A stretch of 64,000 nucleotides of DNA, taken from contig OZ025712.1 of assembly GCA_964019335.1 (NCBI GenBank), positions 186,001-250,000 on the forward strand, read 5' to 3'. How positions within the stretch are numbered: position 1 is the stretch's first letter; each line of letters opens with the position of its first letter. This document shows, in pieces, positions 50,961-62,371 of this stretch. A program made the position numbers and the translations under genes. The notes beneath the pieces were generated by a model. That model saw nothing but the letters and a program-made list of their open reading frames with translations. It had not been told where the DNA came from and made no database searches. Source of the stretch: Diplonema japonicum (lineage: Eukaryota; Euglenozoa; Diplonemea; Diplonemida; Diplonemidae).

Positions 50961-52259
50961 ACCTCCCACGCCCCCCTCTCTTCCCCACACCCTCCCCTTC
51001 CTGCGATGTGGTAGTACGGGGGGGGAAAAAAATTCTTTTAAAAAAAAAAAAAGTAAACGAAGTGAAAAGAGAAAAAAAATGTGGTTTGTGTTTTTGTTTG
51101 TTTGTTTGTATTGTTTGTTGGTATAGGGTCACATGGGGGGGGGGGGGGGGGGGACGATGACCTTTCATTTCTTTTTTTCTTCTTCGGTGTGTTTTTTTTT
51201 AACGCTGTTTCTTTGTTGTTAGTAAACATTACCAGCGACAGTCATATCAATCAGAAGGCAGGGGGGGGGGGGGGGTGGAGGACAATTTCGTTAAAAAAAG
51301 AAAAAGAAAAACAAGATTCACCAGAGAAAAAAAAGGGGGGAATATGTCTAATACTAGGGAAAGGGGGGGGGGGTGAAATTACTTCTACTCCGGGTCGGTG
51401 TCACGCAATAAGAGTTCAGAATAAAGAAGGATTATAAAATTATAAATTTGAAAAAATTCTTGGGGGGGGGGGAAGGGGGGTGAAGGGTTTGGATTTCTTC
51501 TTTCTAATGGTGAATGCATAAATAATGAAAAAGATCAATTGAACTGTGTGTTAAGAAGGAGAGGTAAAAAGCGCCACCCGGTCGGCCATCAATTTTTGCT
51601 AGGGAGGGAAAAAGATTTTGAAGAAAAAAGAAATACTATGAGGTTATATATCCTCTTGTGCAGCTAAAGATCACTTTGACTCGTTTAAGCCTGAAAACTT
51701 CTTTTTTTGATCCTGCTGCCCCCCCCCCCCAAAAAAAAAAATTACATTTTCGTATGTAGTGTTTTTTTTTTTCCTTTTGTTTTTCTTCCATGTTTCTGTT
51801 CGTCATAAAAAAAAAAAAAAAAAAAAAAAGAAAAAGCAAACTGAAAATTTTCCAAACTGAGAAGGCGAGATTTGACGCGGAAGAAGAAAGGGGGGGGAAG
51901 AAAAAAAATAATCTTTAGTGGCACGCATCAAGGAACAAGCCACAGCCGGAGAGCATGGCAAAAAAAAAAAGGGGGGAGAGGGGGACGAGGATATACCATT
52001 TTAGGCCCTCATTTCTGACACGAAAAAAAAAGTGTAGAACTGATCGGTTCCTCTTTTTTTCTCTCTTTTTTTTTTTTTTTTTCTTCCATCGGTGTTTGCT
52101 GAGAAACCCGAAAGAGGGGCTTTAAGACCCTGTTTTGTTGTTGGCAAAAGAAAGAGGGTTAAAAAAAAAAAAAAAAAAAAAGAAATATCTGGAGAGAGGG
52201 TAAAAGAGGGGAAACGATTGGGTGGTGACTCACGTAATGTATCTTAACACTAAGTTTCT

Positions 52260-52290
<31 letters not shown>

Positions 52291-52329
52291 CGCGTGTGTG
52301 TTTTTGTGTTTTTGTTCTTTTTTTTTTCT
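50921..52329. other. 1.4-kb gene-free stretch
   Basis: A, T and G runs, including a 17-G tract near 51137 and a 13-G tract near 51262. Open frames are homopolymer translations. No gene seen. Confidence 0.75.
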
Positions 52330-54158
52330 TTAACCCTTAAACGCCCAACTGCTTCTGTAGAAGCAGTTAAAGGTGTGATTGTTCTGTGGTCATCTAGACC
52401 AAAGCCTCGGATCGGTTTTCATAAAAAAAAGATGGAATGGAAAGATATTGAAAATCTGCGTTAAATGCGCTATTTGTATCCATCTGAAACCTCATAACTT
52501 CATCCCAGAACGGGGTGCCGAGACACCGGGTGACACCAAAAATGGGCATTTTCCGGATTTTCATGATTTTTCCAGGATTTTTTCCCTCTTTTTTTTTTTT
52601 TTTCCCCGAGTCACTAGGCCTTATCAAAATCAACATGCCAGCACACAACGGGAGCAGTTCCCGTCGACCTGCAATGTTCATATGGGTTAAATCCACCTCT
52701 CTACCTCAATCCTCCTTTCTTTTTTATTTACCAGGACCGCGATGACGATGTAGTTATGGGTCCGGTTGGGATCCTACGAAACAGGTGGCCCACCTTTCTG
52801 GAGAACGGATGGTTTTTTGTAGTCGGGGATGCACTCGTTCTTCGTCGCGTCCCAGTGGCACCTCCCGCAGTTCGGCGGTTGGCAACGGTCCTGCGAGCAC
52901 GCTGCTGCAGCGTTCCAGCAGCAATCGCAAGCCTTGCAGTCTGCCTGTGTCCTCGCCGCCGTTCACTTCTTCTGTACATCACCCGTCCATCCACAGTCGC
53001 TGCTCGCCGCGGAGCTACCGCGTGTCCCTGGACACCGAGTTCTCGCGGCCCCAGACGCAGTTCGCTCTTGCACGCCGCCGCGTCCGTCGTCACCGTGCAC
53101 GTTGCGACCGGCTTGCACACGGGCGTCCACCGCCGTGTCCCTCTGGGCAGTCTGCATTCGGCGCCTTCAACCACTTCTCCCGCACGAAGATCGCTCCACA
53201 GGGCTTCGGGTCGCATTTGGTCCCGTCCCACTTGCACAGGAGGTTCGGGTCGCTCGTGCAGGCCCTCTGGTCGATTGTCCCCATCGTCGTCGGGTTCGGT
53301 CCCAGCCCGGGGTACTCGTGGTGTGCTTCGTGGTCACACGGGAAACGGATGGCCCTGGTGTGGAAACCGGCACTGGTGTGACGTTTGCAACCACCGATCC
53401 CAGACGATGACCAGCATAACGGAGCATGCATGGGTAAAGAACGTATTGAAAAGCAAGCAGAGTGAAGTGAGAAGGCCTCCCGTCTGCCACAGCCCACCAC
53501 GGGATTATCCTAAGCGAGTAGTTCAAAGCAAAGGAATGTGCCGGGATGGTGTAACAATACCTCCTGAAATTGTGACCGTCGTGACGCCAGAGCGGCTGGA
53601 AAAAGGAAGAGAGTGCTCACCTCCAACCCTGGGATGACCCCCCGGGTAAGCGGAAGTCCAGAAATGCTCAGCACGATGCGGAAGGTCAGCCTTCCCGGCC
53701 AACGCCAAACCGAGAGTGCATACCTCTGGCACCTTGGACACAGCTATGGCACGAGGTCTCTTCTCCTCGAACCAAATTGCCTCCCTGCCTTGCACAACTC
53801 CATGTAAATGTTTCTCCCAGATGCCGTCCATCTCATTGCGACAAACAGTCACCGCAGGCACCAGAACAGTGAACACCCCATGCACACTGAGATTTTAGCG
53901 AGTTTCGCATGCATGATTTCCAGGAAAAGCAAATGAACTCATGGCATCCGGCCGATGCACCTCCATGGGTCGAAAACACTAAATATTTAGTGGAATGAAC
54001 GCAAATCTTTCAAATCTTTCAAATGCGTACCTCGAATCAAAAAATAACCTCAAGACTCAGCATGTTTGACCCAATGCCAACAAAGACCCAAAATCGAAAA
54101 ATTTCGAAAATCAATTACCCCCCCCCCCCCCCCCCCCCCTCAGGCGTCTAAGGGTTAA
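52330..54158. mobile_element. piggyBac-like DNA element with TTAA ends
   Basis: The left end reads TTAACCCTTAAACGCC and the complement of the right end reads TTAACCCTTAGACGCC: matching inverted ends inside TTAA, the target site used by piggyBac transposons. Just inside the left end is a perfect palindrome, AACTGCTTCT and AGAAGCAGTT around GT (52347-52368). The 1.83-kb interior has no intact transposase that I can recognise. It holds a broken Cys-rich coding region (52742-53895). Likely a non-autonomous copy. Confidence 0.65.
52742..53895 (-). pseudogene. cysteine-rich protein, frame-shifted
   Basis: Reading the minus strand, Cys-rich segments appear in turn in different frames: CTSDPNLLCKWDGTKCDPKPC, TPVCKPVATCTVTTDAAACK, ANCVWGRENS, CPGTRGSSAASSDCGW and CKACDCCWN...CHWDATKNECIPDY. 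The C-x-W-D...C spacing repeats, so one Cys-rich repeat protein probably spanned the region and now has at least three shifts. Short GT-AG introns could explain some of the breaks (for example GTATTG...CGCTTAG near 53555-53505). Alternatively these are frames of a spliced gene. Signal peptide not assigned. Confidence 0.4.
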
Positions 54159-54456
54159 AAAAAACAAAAAAAAAAAAGATTTCAGCCAAAGAAATCGAAC
54201 AAGTGCCCTAGTGCCCAAGGCCTTAGAACAGAGAGGTAGAATGGAATTAATACATATGCTTTGCACGCCAACAAGGATGATCTTTTTTTTTCTCTCATTT
54301 TTTTCCCCTCCCTTCTTTTTTTTAAAAAAAAGAGTCGGTTGATGGTTGTTTGTGCACAGCCGGGGTTAACCTGTAGAAGGATAAGCCCCAACAATGCCAC
54401 CACTACTCTTTTTAGCACCAACAATTCATTATCAATATATTGGTTTTCTTGTTCAT

Positions 54457-54504
<48 letters not shown>

Positions 54505-55562
54505 CACCAACACTTTCATTAACTAATATAATCAAGTACCTAGTTTCCCTTCCCCCTTTTTTTTTTTCCCCTTCTTTTTCTTTCTAAACATATTTCGATA
54601 GCTTGGAAGAGGAGCAAGAACTGAAGGGAACAAAAAAAAAAAAAAGAAAATAAAATTTCAGTGTGCATGGGGGTGCTCACTGTTCAAGTAGACGGCGGTC
54701 ACCGTTCTGCGGTTGCTGTCTGGTGCCTGCGGTGGCTGTTTGTCGCGATGAGATGGACGGCATCTGGGCGAGGAACATTACAAAGAGTCGTTCAAGGTAA
54801 GGGGCTGTTTGGCTCGAGGATGGCAGGATATAAATAATAAAAAAATAATACCTTTCAATAAGGCAACAGGGGTGGGGAAGGAACAAAGAGGTTTTTTTTT
54901 GGGGGGGGGAAGAGCTCGATCAAACCAGTAAGCTGGCCTAGCCGTTAAGCCTATCTGACCAGGATACCGGTGTATATAGTGACGGTGAGTCAGGCAATAC
55001 ATGAGATTGCTGAAAAATGACTGGAAGGGGTAAAGGTGACAAATTTTTTTAGGAGTAGTCTTTCAAAAAACATCCCCCAGACAGAAAAATGGTCTGGATG
55101 CGAAAAATAATAAATTCGGACAGTGCCACCTTTTGTTTTTTTTCCCCCCCTCCATTTTACAGCAGTTGTAAAAAAAAAAAAAAAAGAGGTCATGTGGAGA
55201 TGGGGGGGGTAAAATAATAAACCTTTCTCTCCCCCCCCCTCCCTTTTTTTTCCTCCTTTTTTTCCCCCCGTGTCATGGTGGGCATCTCTGAAAATAAGAA
55301 TGAACGAAAACACACGTTTTGTTCCTCTTTCTTTTTTTTTTTGGTTGTGCGCAAAAGCGGTTTCAGAAGGGGACACAATAATAACGACACATAAGGGGGG
55401 GGAGAGGAAAGATTCTTTTTTTTTTGTTGCAAGCAAGCAAGAATGGAAGAAGATAAAAAAAAATACTCGCCCAACTACCCTGAGACATAAAAAAAAATTA
55501 AAAAAAAAATTAAAAAAAAAAAATAAAAATAAAAAAGAAGGGAAGCTCTAGAAAATATATTT
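54159..55562. other. intergenic region with inverted 60-bp copy
   Basis: Segment 54708-54768 is a near copy, in opposite orientation, of 53814-53870 inside the piggyBac-like element (both encode VCR(N/D)EMDGIW when read in the same sense). The rest is A/T runs with no supported gene. Confidence 0.65.
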
Positions 55563-55952
55563 TTACTTCACCGACGCCGCGGGGAGCGGTTTGTGGACTC
55601 GTTTCAGCGGGGCTAGCTTGAGGGGTGCTCGAGGAGGGTCCAGAAGTGCCTGTTCCTGCAGCTCATCTGAGGCAGAACTATGGGATGACGAGGACAGCCC
55701 GAACGGGGAAGAAACACCGAGGGGATCACGCTTAGGGAGCTTCGTCTGGAGAAGTACTCTGTCCATTTTAAGTGGCTCAAGGTTGCGCTGAGTCAGCAAC
55801 CCACCAGGACAACTTGGCTGGCTGTCCGACCACTTTCTTTGCAACACCCGTCCAGCGACACCCTTATCCAACACCAACTCTTCTACGGAAGCACAGTACC
55901 GCTCAGTTGCAGGCAAACACTCATCCAGTGGGGATGCTAGGAGATCGTCCAT
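55563..55952 (-). CDS. small hypothetical protein (129 aa)
   Basis: From the ATG at 55952, after about 30 A, as in many genes here. Opens MDDLLASPLDECLPATERYC. The sequence is Leu/Pro/Ser-rich with a Ser-rich middle and a basic end (LKRVHKPLPAASVK). I recognise no family. The balanced composition within an A/T desert favours a gene. Confidence 0.5.
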   Translation of the reverse strand: MDDLLASPLDECLPATERYCASVEELVLDKGVAGRVLQRKWSDSQPSCPGGLLTQRNLEPLKMDRVLLQTKLPKRDPLGVSSPFGLSSSSHSSASDELQEQALLDPPRAPLKLAPLKRVHKPLPAASVK

Positions 55953-55954
55953 GT

Positions 55955-55996
<42 letters not shown>

Positions 55997-56118
55997 TGGT
56001 CTGTTGTGGTTCGAAAACGGGAAAAAAAAAGAAAAAAAAAGAGAATAAGAGAAATGAAGAAAAAAAAAAAAAAAAAGAAAAAAAAAAGAAGTCCATTTTT
56101 TTTTCTCTTTTTTTTTCC
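55953..56118. other. homopolymer spacer
   Basis: T and A runs. Nothing recognisable. Confidence 0.8.
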
Positions 56119-56434
56119 CGCTCCGGATCCGTTAAGTGACTTATCTAAAATTTTCTTTTCCAATTGCTTTTTCTAGGGCTGGAATGAATTTATTCTTGTG
56201 CCAAAAATCTTTTTTTTTTTTTTTTGGTGATTTGTCTGGCTTTGTATTATGCAAAATGAAGCAAAATGGCCCAAAACCCAAAATGACGACTAGCAATATG
56301 GCATGACCATAAAAAAGTTTTTTTTTTATTGGAACTCGGAACTCACGTTCTTTCATGATTTTTCCCTGTGTACCCGCACCCTTTCCAAGGGAAACCACTA
56401 GAAACGAGGCCGGGTCACTTAGCGGATCCGGAGT
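56119..56434. mobile_element. MITE-like element with 20-bp inverted ends
   Basis: Left end CTCCGGATCCGTTAAGTGAC; complement of right end CTCCGGATCCGCTAAGTGAC, 19 of 20 identical. About 315 bp, no coding capacity. The ends differ from those of the elements at 35648 and 52330, so this is a third family. Confidence 0.75.
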
Positions 56435-57808
56435 GTCTCTTTCCTCCCCCACGTGTGGATTACATATCCTTTTTTTTTTTTTTTTTTTTTTTTTTCGTGT
56501 GAGGGGGGGATATTTTTTTTTTGTATTTTTTTTCTTCACGATGTTCTACTTCAAAAAAAAAAAAAAAAAAAAAGGAACGGGGCGGGGGGGATGAAGGAAA
56601 TCAGGAACATAACAAAACAAAAGCAGGAAGAAAAGAAATTTGGGTGATAGGATTTTTTTTTTCTTTTTTTTTTTCTTTTTTGCGCAGATAAAAAGAACGG
56701 AGCAGGGGAATTTTTTCTTCTTTTTTTTTTAACAAAAAAGAATAATTAAGTTTTTTTTTTTTTTTTTTTTTTTATATAACTCCAGTCAGATCTTCAACTG
56801 TGAGAGCGAACATAATATTTCCGCTTCACTTTATTTTCACACTAGATTTCAGGCTTGTTTTTGGGAAAAAAAAAACAGGTGCAGGAATGAAAAGTACTTT
56901 ATATTCACGCTAGCCCTATTTTCAAATCTGACTGACGTTAAATAAAACAACGGGTTTAGTGAAAGTAGATCCGATTTTCACGTGTGGTGTCATGTTTACT
57001 CGTTGACGTTACTTCAAGAAGTCATATACCCACTCGTTAAGCCATTGCCACCAACCGCGTGAAAAGCATACGATCTTCTATTCACTAATTAAATAGTTAT
57101 TTTTTTCGGTCCTCCTACCGGAGGACCCAGATTCCTCCACACCCACACAGGCTGTATACCCCACCCCCCCTCCCTTAGAACCCATTTCATCTATTTTCTT
57201 TTGTTGTTGTTCACAACAACAAAAAAAAAATCCTTTTTTTTCCCCCATGCATACCACCCACGTTCAAAGGATGATTTTTTCTTGATGAGTATACAACCAG
57301 TATTTCTATTCACCATAAAAAAAAGAAAAGAAAAGAAAAATTCCGCCATGGCTACCTCGTGTCATGTTTCTTCTCTTTTTTGTTAGTTTTAAAAAAAGGT
57401 TTTAAAAAAAAAAAAGCCCCCCCCGTGGGGGGAAGGGAAATACGGTTTAACAAAGAAAGAAACGAACAAAGATTTTTTTTATTTTTTTTGTAGTTTTGCT
57501 TTTTTTTTTTTGAGGAAAAAAAGAAAAAAGAAAAAGATGGAAGGAGGCCAGGGTCAGTTACGCCCTGTGTGCGTTCTTCCACTCGAGTGCCACCGGCGGT
57601 GATTGGAGGGAGGCCAGCAGTGAAACAACAACACACATAAATGTAATAATCTTTTTTTTTTTAGAAAAGAAAAAAAAAGGAGACACAGTAATTATAATTT
57701 TGTTCTTTTTTTTTTAAAACACACAAAGAGGGGGGGGGGGAAGTTTTTTTTTTTGCTTGGGAGAGATGAAAACATTACGTTGGAAAAATACCTCTCACAG
57801 GGGATAGA

Positions 57809-57839
<31 letters not shown>

Positions 57840-57889
57840 GCAGTTTCTTCCTACTTTCTTTTCAGAAAAAAGAAGAAGAAGAAGGAGGG

Positions 57890-57926
<37 letters not shown>

Positions 57927-57940
57927 GAAAACCTTCAAAC
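56435..57940. other. 1.5-kb gene-free stretch
   Basis: Homopolymer runs around a more complex AT-rich patch at 56770-57110 with no frame. A block at about 57565-57605 (GTTCTTCCACTCG then CCACCGGCGGTGAT) matches the 3' part of repeat A. No gene seen. Confidence 0.7.
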
Positions 57941-59890
57941 TCACCGAGGCGCCGACGGGGACAGCATGATAGAAACCGCCATCGGCGTGAACTCAAAAAT
58001 ATCAGCAGAAATCTTCACATCCCTTTCCTCAGATGTGATGACCCCATTTTGGTAGGCAGTGTTAACATTGAGAATCGTCTGCGGGTCGACCGTTCTCCTA
58101 TGCGGCTGGAACACACAGTCAAAGGTAACTGATATACTATGCAACGACAACCGTAGCGCACCAAGCCCTTCCAGGGTATCACACGCAATGTTTAACGTAA
58201 TAAAACCCGACGGGCTGTACCATGTGTCCAGCGGGAAATAACACCCTTGAGGTAGATCAGCTCGCGCTGTGACTTTCGAAAGCTCTCTAGCATGCGTGAC
58301 GACGTTGCTGGTGTACAGTGACGTTCGTTCTACAGCTGCTGCTGCATGCTGACGAGCATGAGATGTGTCGAGAAAGATTTTCAAGTGAACAATAAATATC
58401 CCCACTGAATCCTGCTCCACCCACACCGCATCTAATCGCGATGAATTATCTGTTTGCAGCGCTGGCTGGAAAATAGGGTGATAGTGAAAAACGTGAACCC
58501 CAATATGATTTTGCCCCGCGTAAAAAATTGGCCTCGAAGCTCCGTTTCGATCCCATTTGAAATTACACACAACACTGTCAAACGGGGTCGACGGTAACGC
58601 GGGCAACGCCGGTAGAACCGGGGGTTCGGAGAGGGTTAAGGTTGACCGTCTTTCCATTCTGCTCCACGACATTTCAGGAGAATCCAAGTCGGACTCGCTG
58701 TCCACTGTGAAACTCTGGTCCTTTTGCGAGCTGGGCCGTTCGGCATCGGAGTCACCTTCATGACAATCGTCCTGCTGGTCCTCTCCCAACGCATAAATAT
58801 TCGGTTTATCCAAAAAATTTATCTCCTCGATAACCTGTTGAAACGTGTGTGAAATCAGAATAACAGGGAACGCCACCACAAATAACCCTGTTACAATGGT
58901 CACACCACCGATTATCTTTCCAGGGATAGTTACGGGTACTGCGTCACCGTACCCTGTGGTGGTTAAGGTGACCATTGCCCACCAAAACACATGGATGATC
59001 GATTGGAAGGGAGATTTAAGACCGTCGTCTCTGTACCACTCGCGTGATGTTTCGTCGAAGGTCTGCCCGTAAGACGTTTCACAAATGAACATCAACGAGG
59101 AAAACAGCACCGTTGCAATCGTTAGGAAGAAGACGAGCAGCGACAGCGCCATCACCGACCTCGCAAGCGTAAACATCACTATTTGAAACGGTTTAGAGTA
59201 CTGCCCCAACTTCAAAACCCGCAACACTCTGACAAGCCTTAGCAGTCTCAACACCACAAGTGTGTTTGGGCCCTGAGACGAAGCACCTCCCCCAGCTTGT
59301 ATCAACACATACAGATAAAACGGAAAAATCGCAAGAAAATCAATCCAGTTATACCAATCCCGTATAAACAGCCCTGGTGTGGGTGTGGTTAAACCCCGAG
59401 CTCCGAGCTCAATCGTGAATATCGCAGTGCACAAGGCTTCAATTGAAAAAAGCGCGGGGTGTTGCCTGTTGTGGAAACGGGGAAGGGATTCCATGGAAAA
59501 TACAATAACGGACAGGAAGATCAACAAAAGTACCATGACAGCAATACCCGTCGAGACTTGTGCGTAGGCCTTCGTCGGCATTTCGGCAGATGGATCGAAT
59601 GCAGCGTATATTTTCTGTTTTATAGAAAACACCTTCATGGTGTTCAGGTCATACGCCGCCTTCACCTTTTTAATCTTTGCCAGCCGTGCGATGCTCGACC
59701 GATGTGTAGAATCGATGAAGGAGTGGCTCCTCGGAAGCTTTCTGCTGGGGATTGTACCGAAACCGGTACTGGTTCTCCCTACGCCGCTCCCTGCCGTGGC
59801 CACGGACTCTCCCCGACTGTCCTCACGTGTGAACGCCCTCGCGCGGTCATCTTTGAAACTGCCCGGCAAACTAGAAGGCTTCTTAGCCAT
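57941..59890 (-). CDS. voltage-gated potassium channel alpha subunit
   Basis: 649 residues from the ATG at 59890. Six membrane segments: S1 VSTGIAVMVLLLIFLSVIVF, S2 near residue 155, S3 WIDFLAIFPFYLYVLI, S4 with regularly spaced Arg (LRLLRLVRVLRVLKLGQYSK, near 222), S5 SVMALSLLVFFLTIATVLF, pore helix and filter TLTTTGYGD (near 313), S6 with a PVI hinge. Shaker-type layout, but no N-terminal T1 domain. The cytosolic C-terminus of about 280 residues has an acidic/Ser linker and a beta-rich domain I cannot name (about 430-640). The stop lies inside CGGTGAGT, a possible donor, so a further 3' exon is possible. Confidence 0.92.
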   Translation of the reverse strand: MAKKPSSLPGSFKDDRARAFTREDSRGESVATAGSGVGRTSTGFGTIPSRKLPRSHSFIDSTHRSSIARLAKIKKVKAAYDLNTMKVFSIKQKIYAAFDPSAEMPTKAYAQVSTGIAVMVLLLIFLSVIVFSMESLPRFHNRQHPALFSIEALCTAIFTIELGARGLTTPTPGLFIRDWYNWIDFLAIFPFYLYVLIQAGGGASSQGPNTLVVLRLLRLVRVLRVLKLGQYSKPFQIVMFTLARSVMALSLLVFFLTIATVLFSSLMFICETSYGQTFDETSREWYRDDGLKSPFQSIIHVFWWAMVTLTTTGYGDAVPVTIPGKIIGGVTIVTGLFVVAFPVILISHTFQQVIEEINFLDKPNIYALGEDQQDDCHEGDSDAERPSSQKDQSFTVDSESDLDSPEMSWSRMERRSTLTLSEPPVLPALPALPSTPFDSVVCNFKWDRNGASRPIFYAGQNHIGVHVFHYHPIFQPALQTDNSSRLDAVWVEQDSVGIFIVHLKIFLDTSHARQHAAAAVERTSLYTSNVVTHARELSKVTARADLPQGCYFPLDTWYSPSGFITLNIACDTLEGLGALRLSLHSISVTFDCVFQPHRRTVDPQTILNVNTAYQNGVITSEERDVKISADIFEFTPMAVSIMLSPSAPR

Positions 59891-60059
59891 GCTATCGACG
59901 GTGGGTTTGATGCGCCACCTTTGAACACCTTCCCCCCCCCCCCCCCCCCCCCCTCTCCTCCCTTTTCCCTGTTCTGTTTATAAGGTCCACTAAACCACGG
60001 GAAAAAGAAGGAAAAAAAAAATCTTTTTTTTTACACAAAACAATAAAAAAGAAAAAATT

Positions 60060-61112
60060 CTAGTTCAACCTTGGCGGTGGTTCAAAAACAGCGTCAGGGT
60101 CCATGGTCACGCCGTAGGTGTGTCTTGCAGGGTGTCCCGGGATGGGTGAGGCGGACGGGGTTTGAATCGTCCTTGGAGGGAACGTGTGGTCCAGAGGGTT
60201 CTCATATGGGGAGGCGTATTCCTTGTCTTCGTACTTCAGAGCGACCTCTGCTGCTGTGTACCCAGACCGTCTTGCGGTAGGGCGGACCACTTCAGGTGAG
60301 TATTCACTCCCAAGGGGCGTCTGTTGATCGGGGCTGGGCCCCCCGACATTGGTCCACCCGTACGAGGTTTTCCCGCAGTTTCTGCACCGCACATCTAAAA
60401 GCGCGTCCTCACGCTGCCACGGCATGATCTGCCCTTGCCCGCATTTGGGGCAAAGCGCGATCTGGCCTTCGGGTACACCGAAAACAGATGGGCTTGCTGC
60501 CTCTTGACCTTGACCATGACCATGACCTTGCTTTGCACGTTTCTTCGCTTCCCGTTTGTCCCTTGATGTCTCCAGCAATCTGGATAGCCCGAACACACAC
60601 ACAACGAGGGCAAGCAGTGTCACGATGATGATGGCAACGATAGCCAGCACAGCAGAGCCGCCTCCAGGGCTTTCTAACTGGTATGTTATTCGGACGGTTA
60701 CGTCTCGCCCCCCTGTGTAACACTGTGCAGGAAGGCTGCGGGGGTTCCACAACAGCAACCAACGGACGTCTGGCCCGTTTGAGTCGCCATAGGTGACTTC
60801 CTTAACTGCTGTATAGGTGTACTCTGATAGCGTTACGCAGTTTGACGTGTCCGCGAAGCTGTTTCTACACAGGACCGCCACACTGGGAACAGAGCATGAC
60901 CCTGTGTTCGGGAGCTCAACTAGCTCCAGGCAGAATATTCGTATGGCCTGATCGACACCCAAGTCCCCCACGAACACCGGTGAGGCGGGGGGGGACGCCC
61001 ATTTAAATGTGAAGGTTCTTAATTTATCACTTGACGAGCTGCACGTACCTGTCTGTGCACTCGCACCGCTCAGCACTAGTAACATGGCTAGAAAGATGAT
61101 GTGGCAACTCAT
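60060..61112 (-). CDS. type I membrane protein with cytosolic zinc ribbon
   Basis: 350 residues from the ATG at 61112. A signal peptide (about 1-19, IIFLAMLLVLSGASA) is followed by an ectodomain of about 130 residues with six or more Cys, one membrane helix (about 152-176) and a basic stop-transfer segment. The cytosolic tail has a zinc ribbon, CPKCGQGQ and CRNCGKTSYGW (near 221-247), then a Pro/Ser/Tyr-rich end. Surface or endomembrane receptor-like layout; no family recognised. Confidence 0.65.
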   Translation of the reverse strand: MSCHIIFLAMLLVLSGASAQTGTCSSSSDKLRTFTFKWASPPASPVFVGDLGVDQAIRIFCLELVELPNTGSCSVPSVAVLCRNSFADTSNCVTLSEYTYTAVKEVTYGDSNGPDVRWLLLWNPRSLPAQCYTGGRDVTVRITYQLESPGGGSAVLAIVAIIIVTLLALVVCVFGLSRLLETSRDKREAKKRAKQGHGHGQGQEAASPSVFGVPEGQIALCPKCGQGQIMPWQREDALLDVRCRNCGKTSYGWTNVGGPSPDQQTPLGSEYSPEVVRPTARRSGYTAAEVALKYEDKEYASPYENPLDHTFPPRTIQTPSASPIPGHPARHTYGVTMDPDAVFEPPPRLN

Positions 61113-61485
61113 TTTTTTTTCTCTCTTTCCCCACCCGTTTCACCCCCTCCCTTTTTTTTACATTTTTTGTTGGTTTTTTTTTCTTTTTTTTTTTTCTTTT
61201 TTTTTGTGAAAAAAAGGAGGAAATACATTTTTTTTTTTCTCTTGTGAGCGAGGTCGTTTTTTTTTTTTTTTTTTTTCTTTCCCTCCCCAATTTCCACCAA
61301 TAAAAAAAAAAAAAAAAAAAAAATTACCACCCTCAAGGCAACAATTTTTTTTTTCTGTTCCCTGTTTTTTTTTTTCTTTTTCTCTTTCTCTGTTCGTGTT
61401 TACTACACTTTTTTTTTTTTTTTTTGTCCTTTATTTATTTTTTTTTTTCACTTCTTTTTTTTTTTTTTTTTTTTTCCTTCAAAAT
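61113..61485. other. intergenic homopolymer stretch
   Basis: T and A runs only. No gene seen. Confidence 0.85.
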
Positions 61486-62330
61486 TTACTCCACAACGGC
61501 GTAGAAGTACCCAGCGAGGTAATATCTGATCCCAAACCCGACCATGCTACAGAACACCTGGAACCACATGAGCACGGTGGTAAGGGACCCTTCCTTCAGA
61601 GGGCCGGTTATCAGCAGCGCTACGTTGAGCAAAGTGAGGTTTATGCAACGCGGTGTCGCGTACGACGGCAGCAAAGTATCGGTCTTCGGGTCCCACTTCG
61701 GTACACGGTGCCTGGGACAAGGGATAACCCCGAAAAGCTGCGGCAACGAAATGGCGAAATTAATAAGTTGCGGGAGGAAGAAAAGCATCAGGGTCTTAGT
61801 AAAATGGCCGGTGATCGCCATGACGGCAAGACAAATTCCTGAAAAATATGTGAACGAGTCCCCAACAAACACCTTTGAGGGGTACTTGTTGAACTTCCAC
61901 AATCCAAGACAACAAGCAATGAACGGAAGACACAGCACAAAACTGATTAAATTGGGTCTCCAGTTTGGTCCGTTTAACTGTATCACATTGTGCACTAAGA
62001 CAGAGCATCCAATGACCAACGATTGACCAACTTCCAGACCGTTCACCCCCGCAAGAATGTTGATGCTGTTTGTGCAGAAAACACATATCAGAGACATGGC
62101 CACCACGTAAAGAATGCCGAGGTCGAGGGAAGTACCTAGGTAGTCCTCTACAATGGGGATTTTAGGCAACGACACGTTGGTCGCACCGTCGTAGGCCGTC
62201 ATGATCGGCGCGGTGGAAATGATGGAGAGTATAATTTTGTGTCTCCATCTCACATCAAGTACATCGTCAACGAATCCCAGGAGGAGCATCAACGCGATGC
62301 TGCATATGGCCGCGTTATACCGTGCAAGCT

Positions 62331-62371
<41 letters not shown>

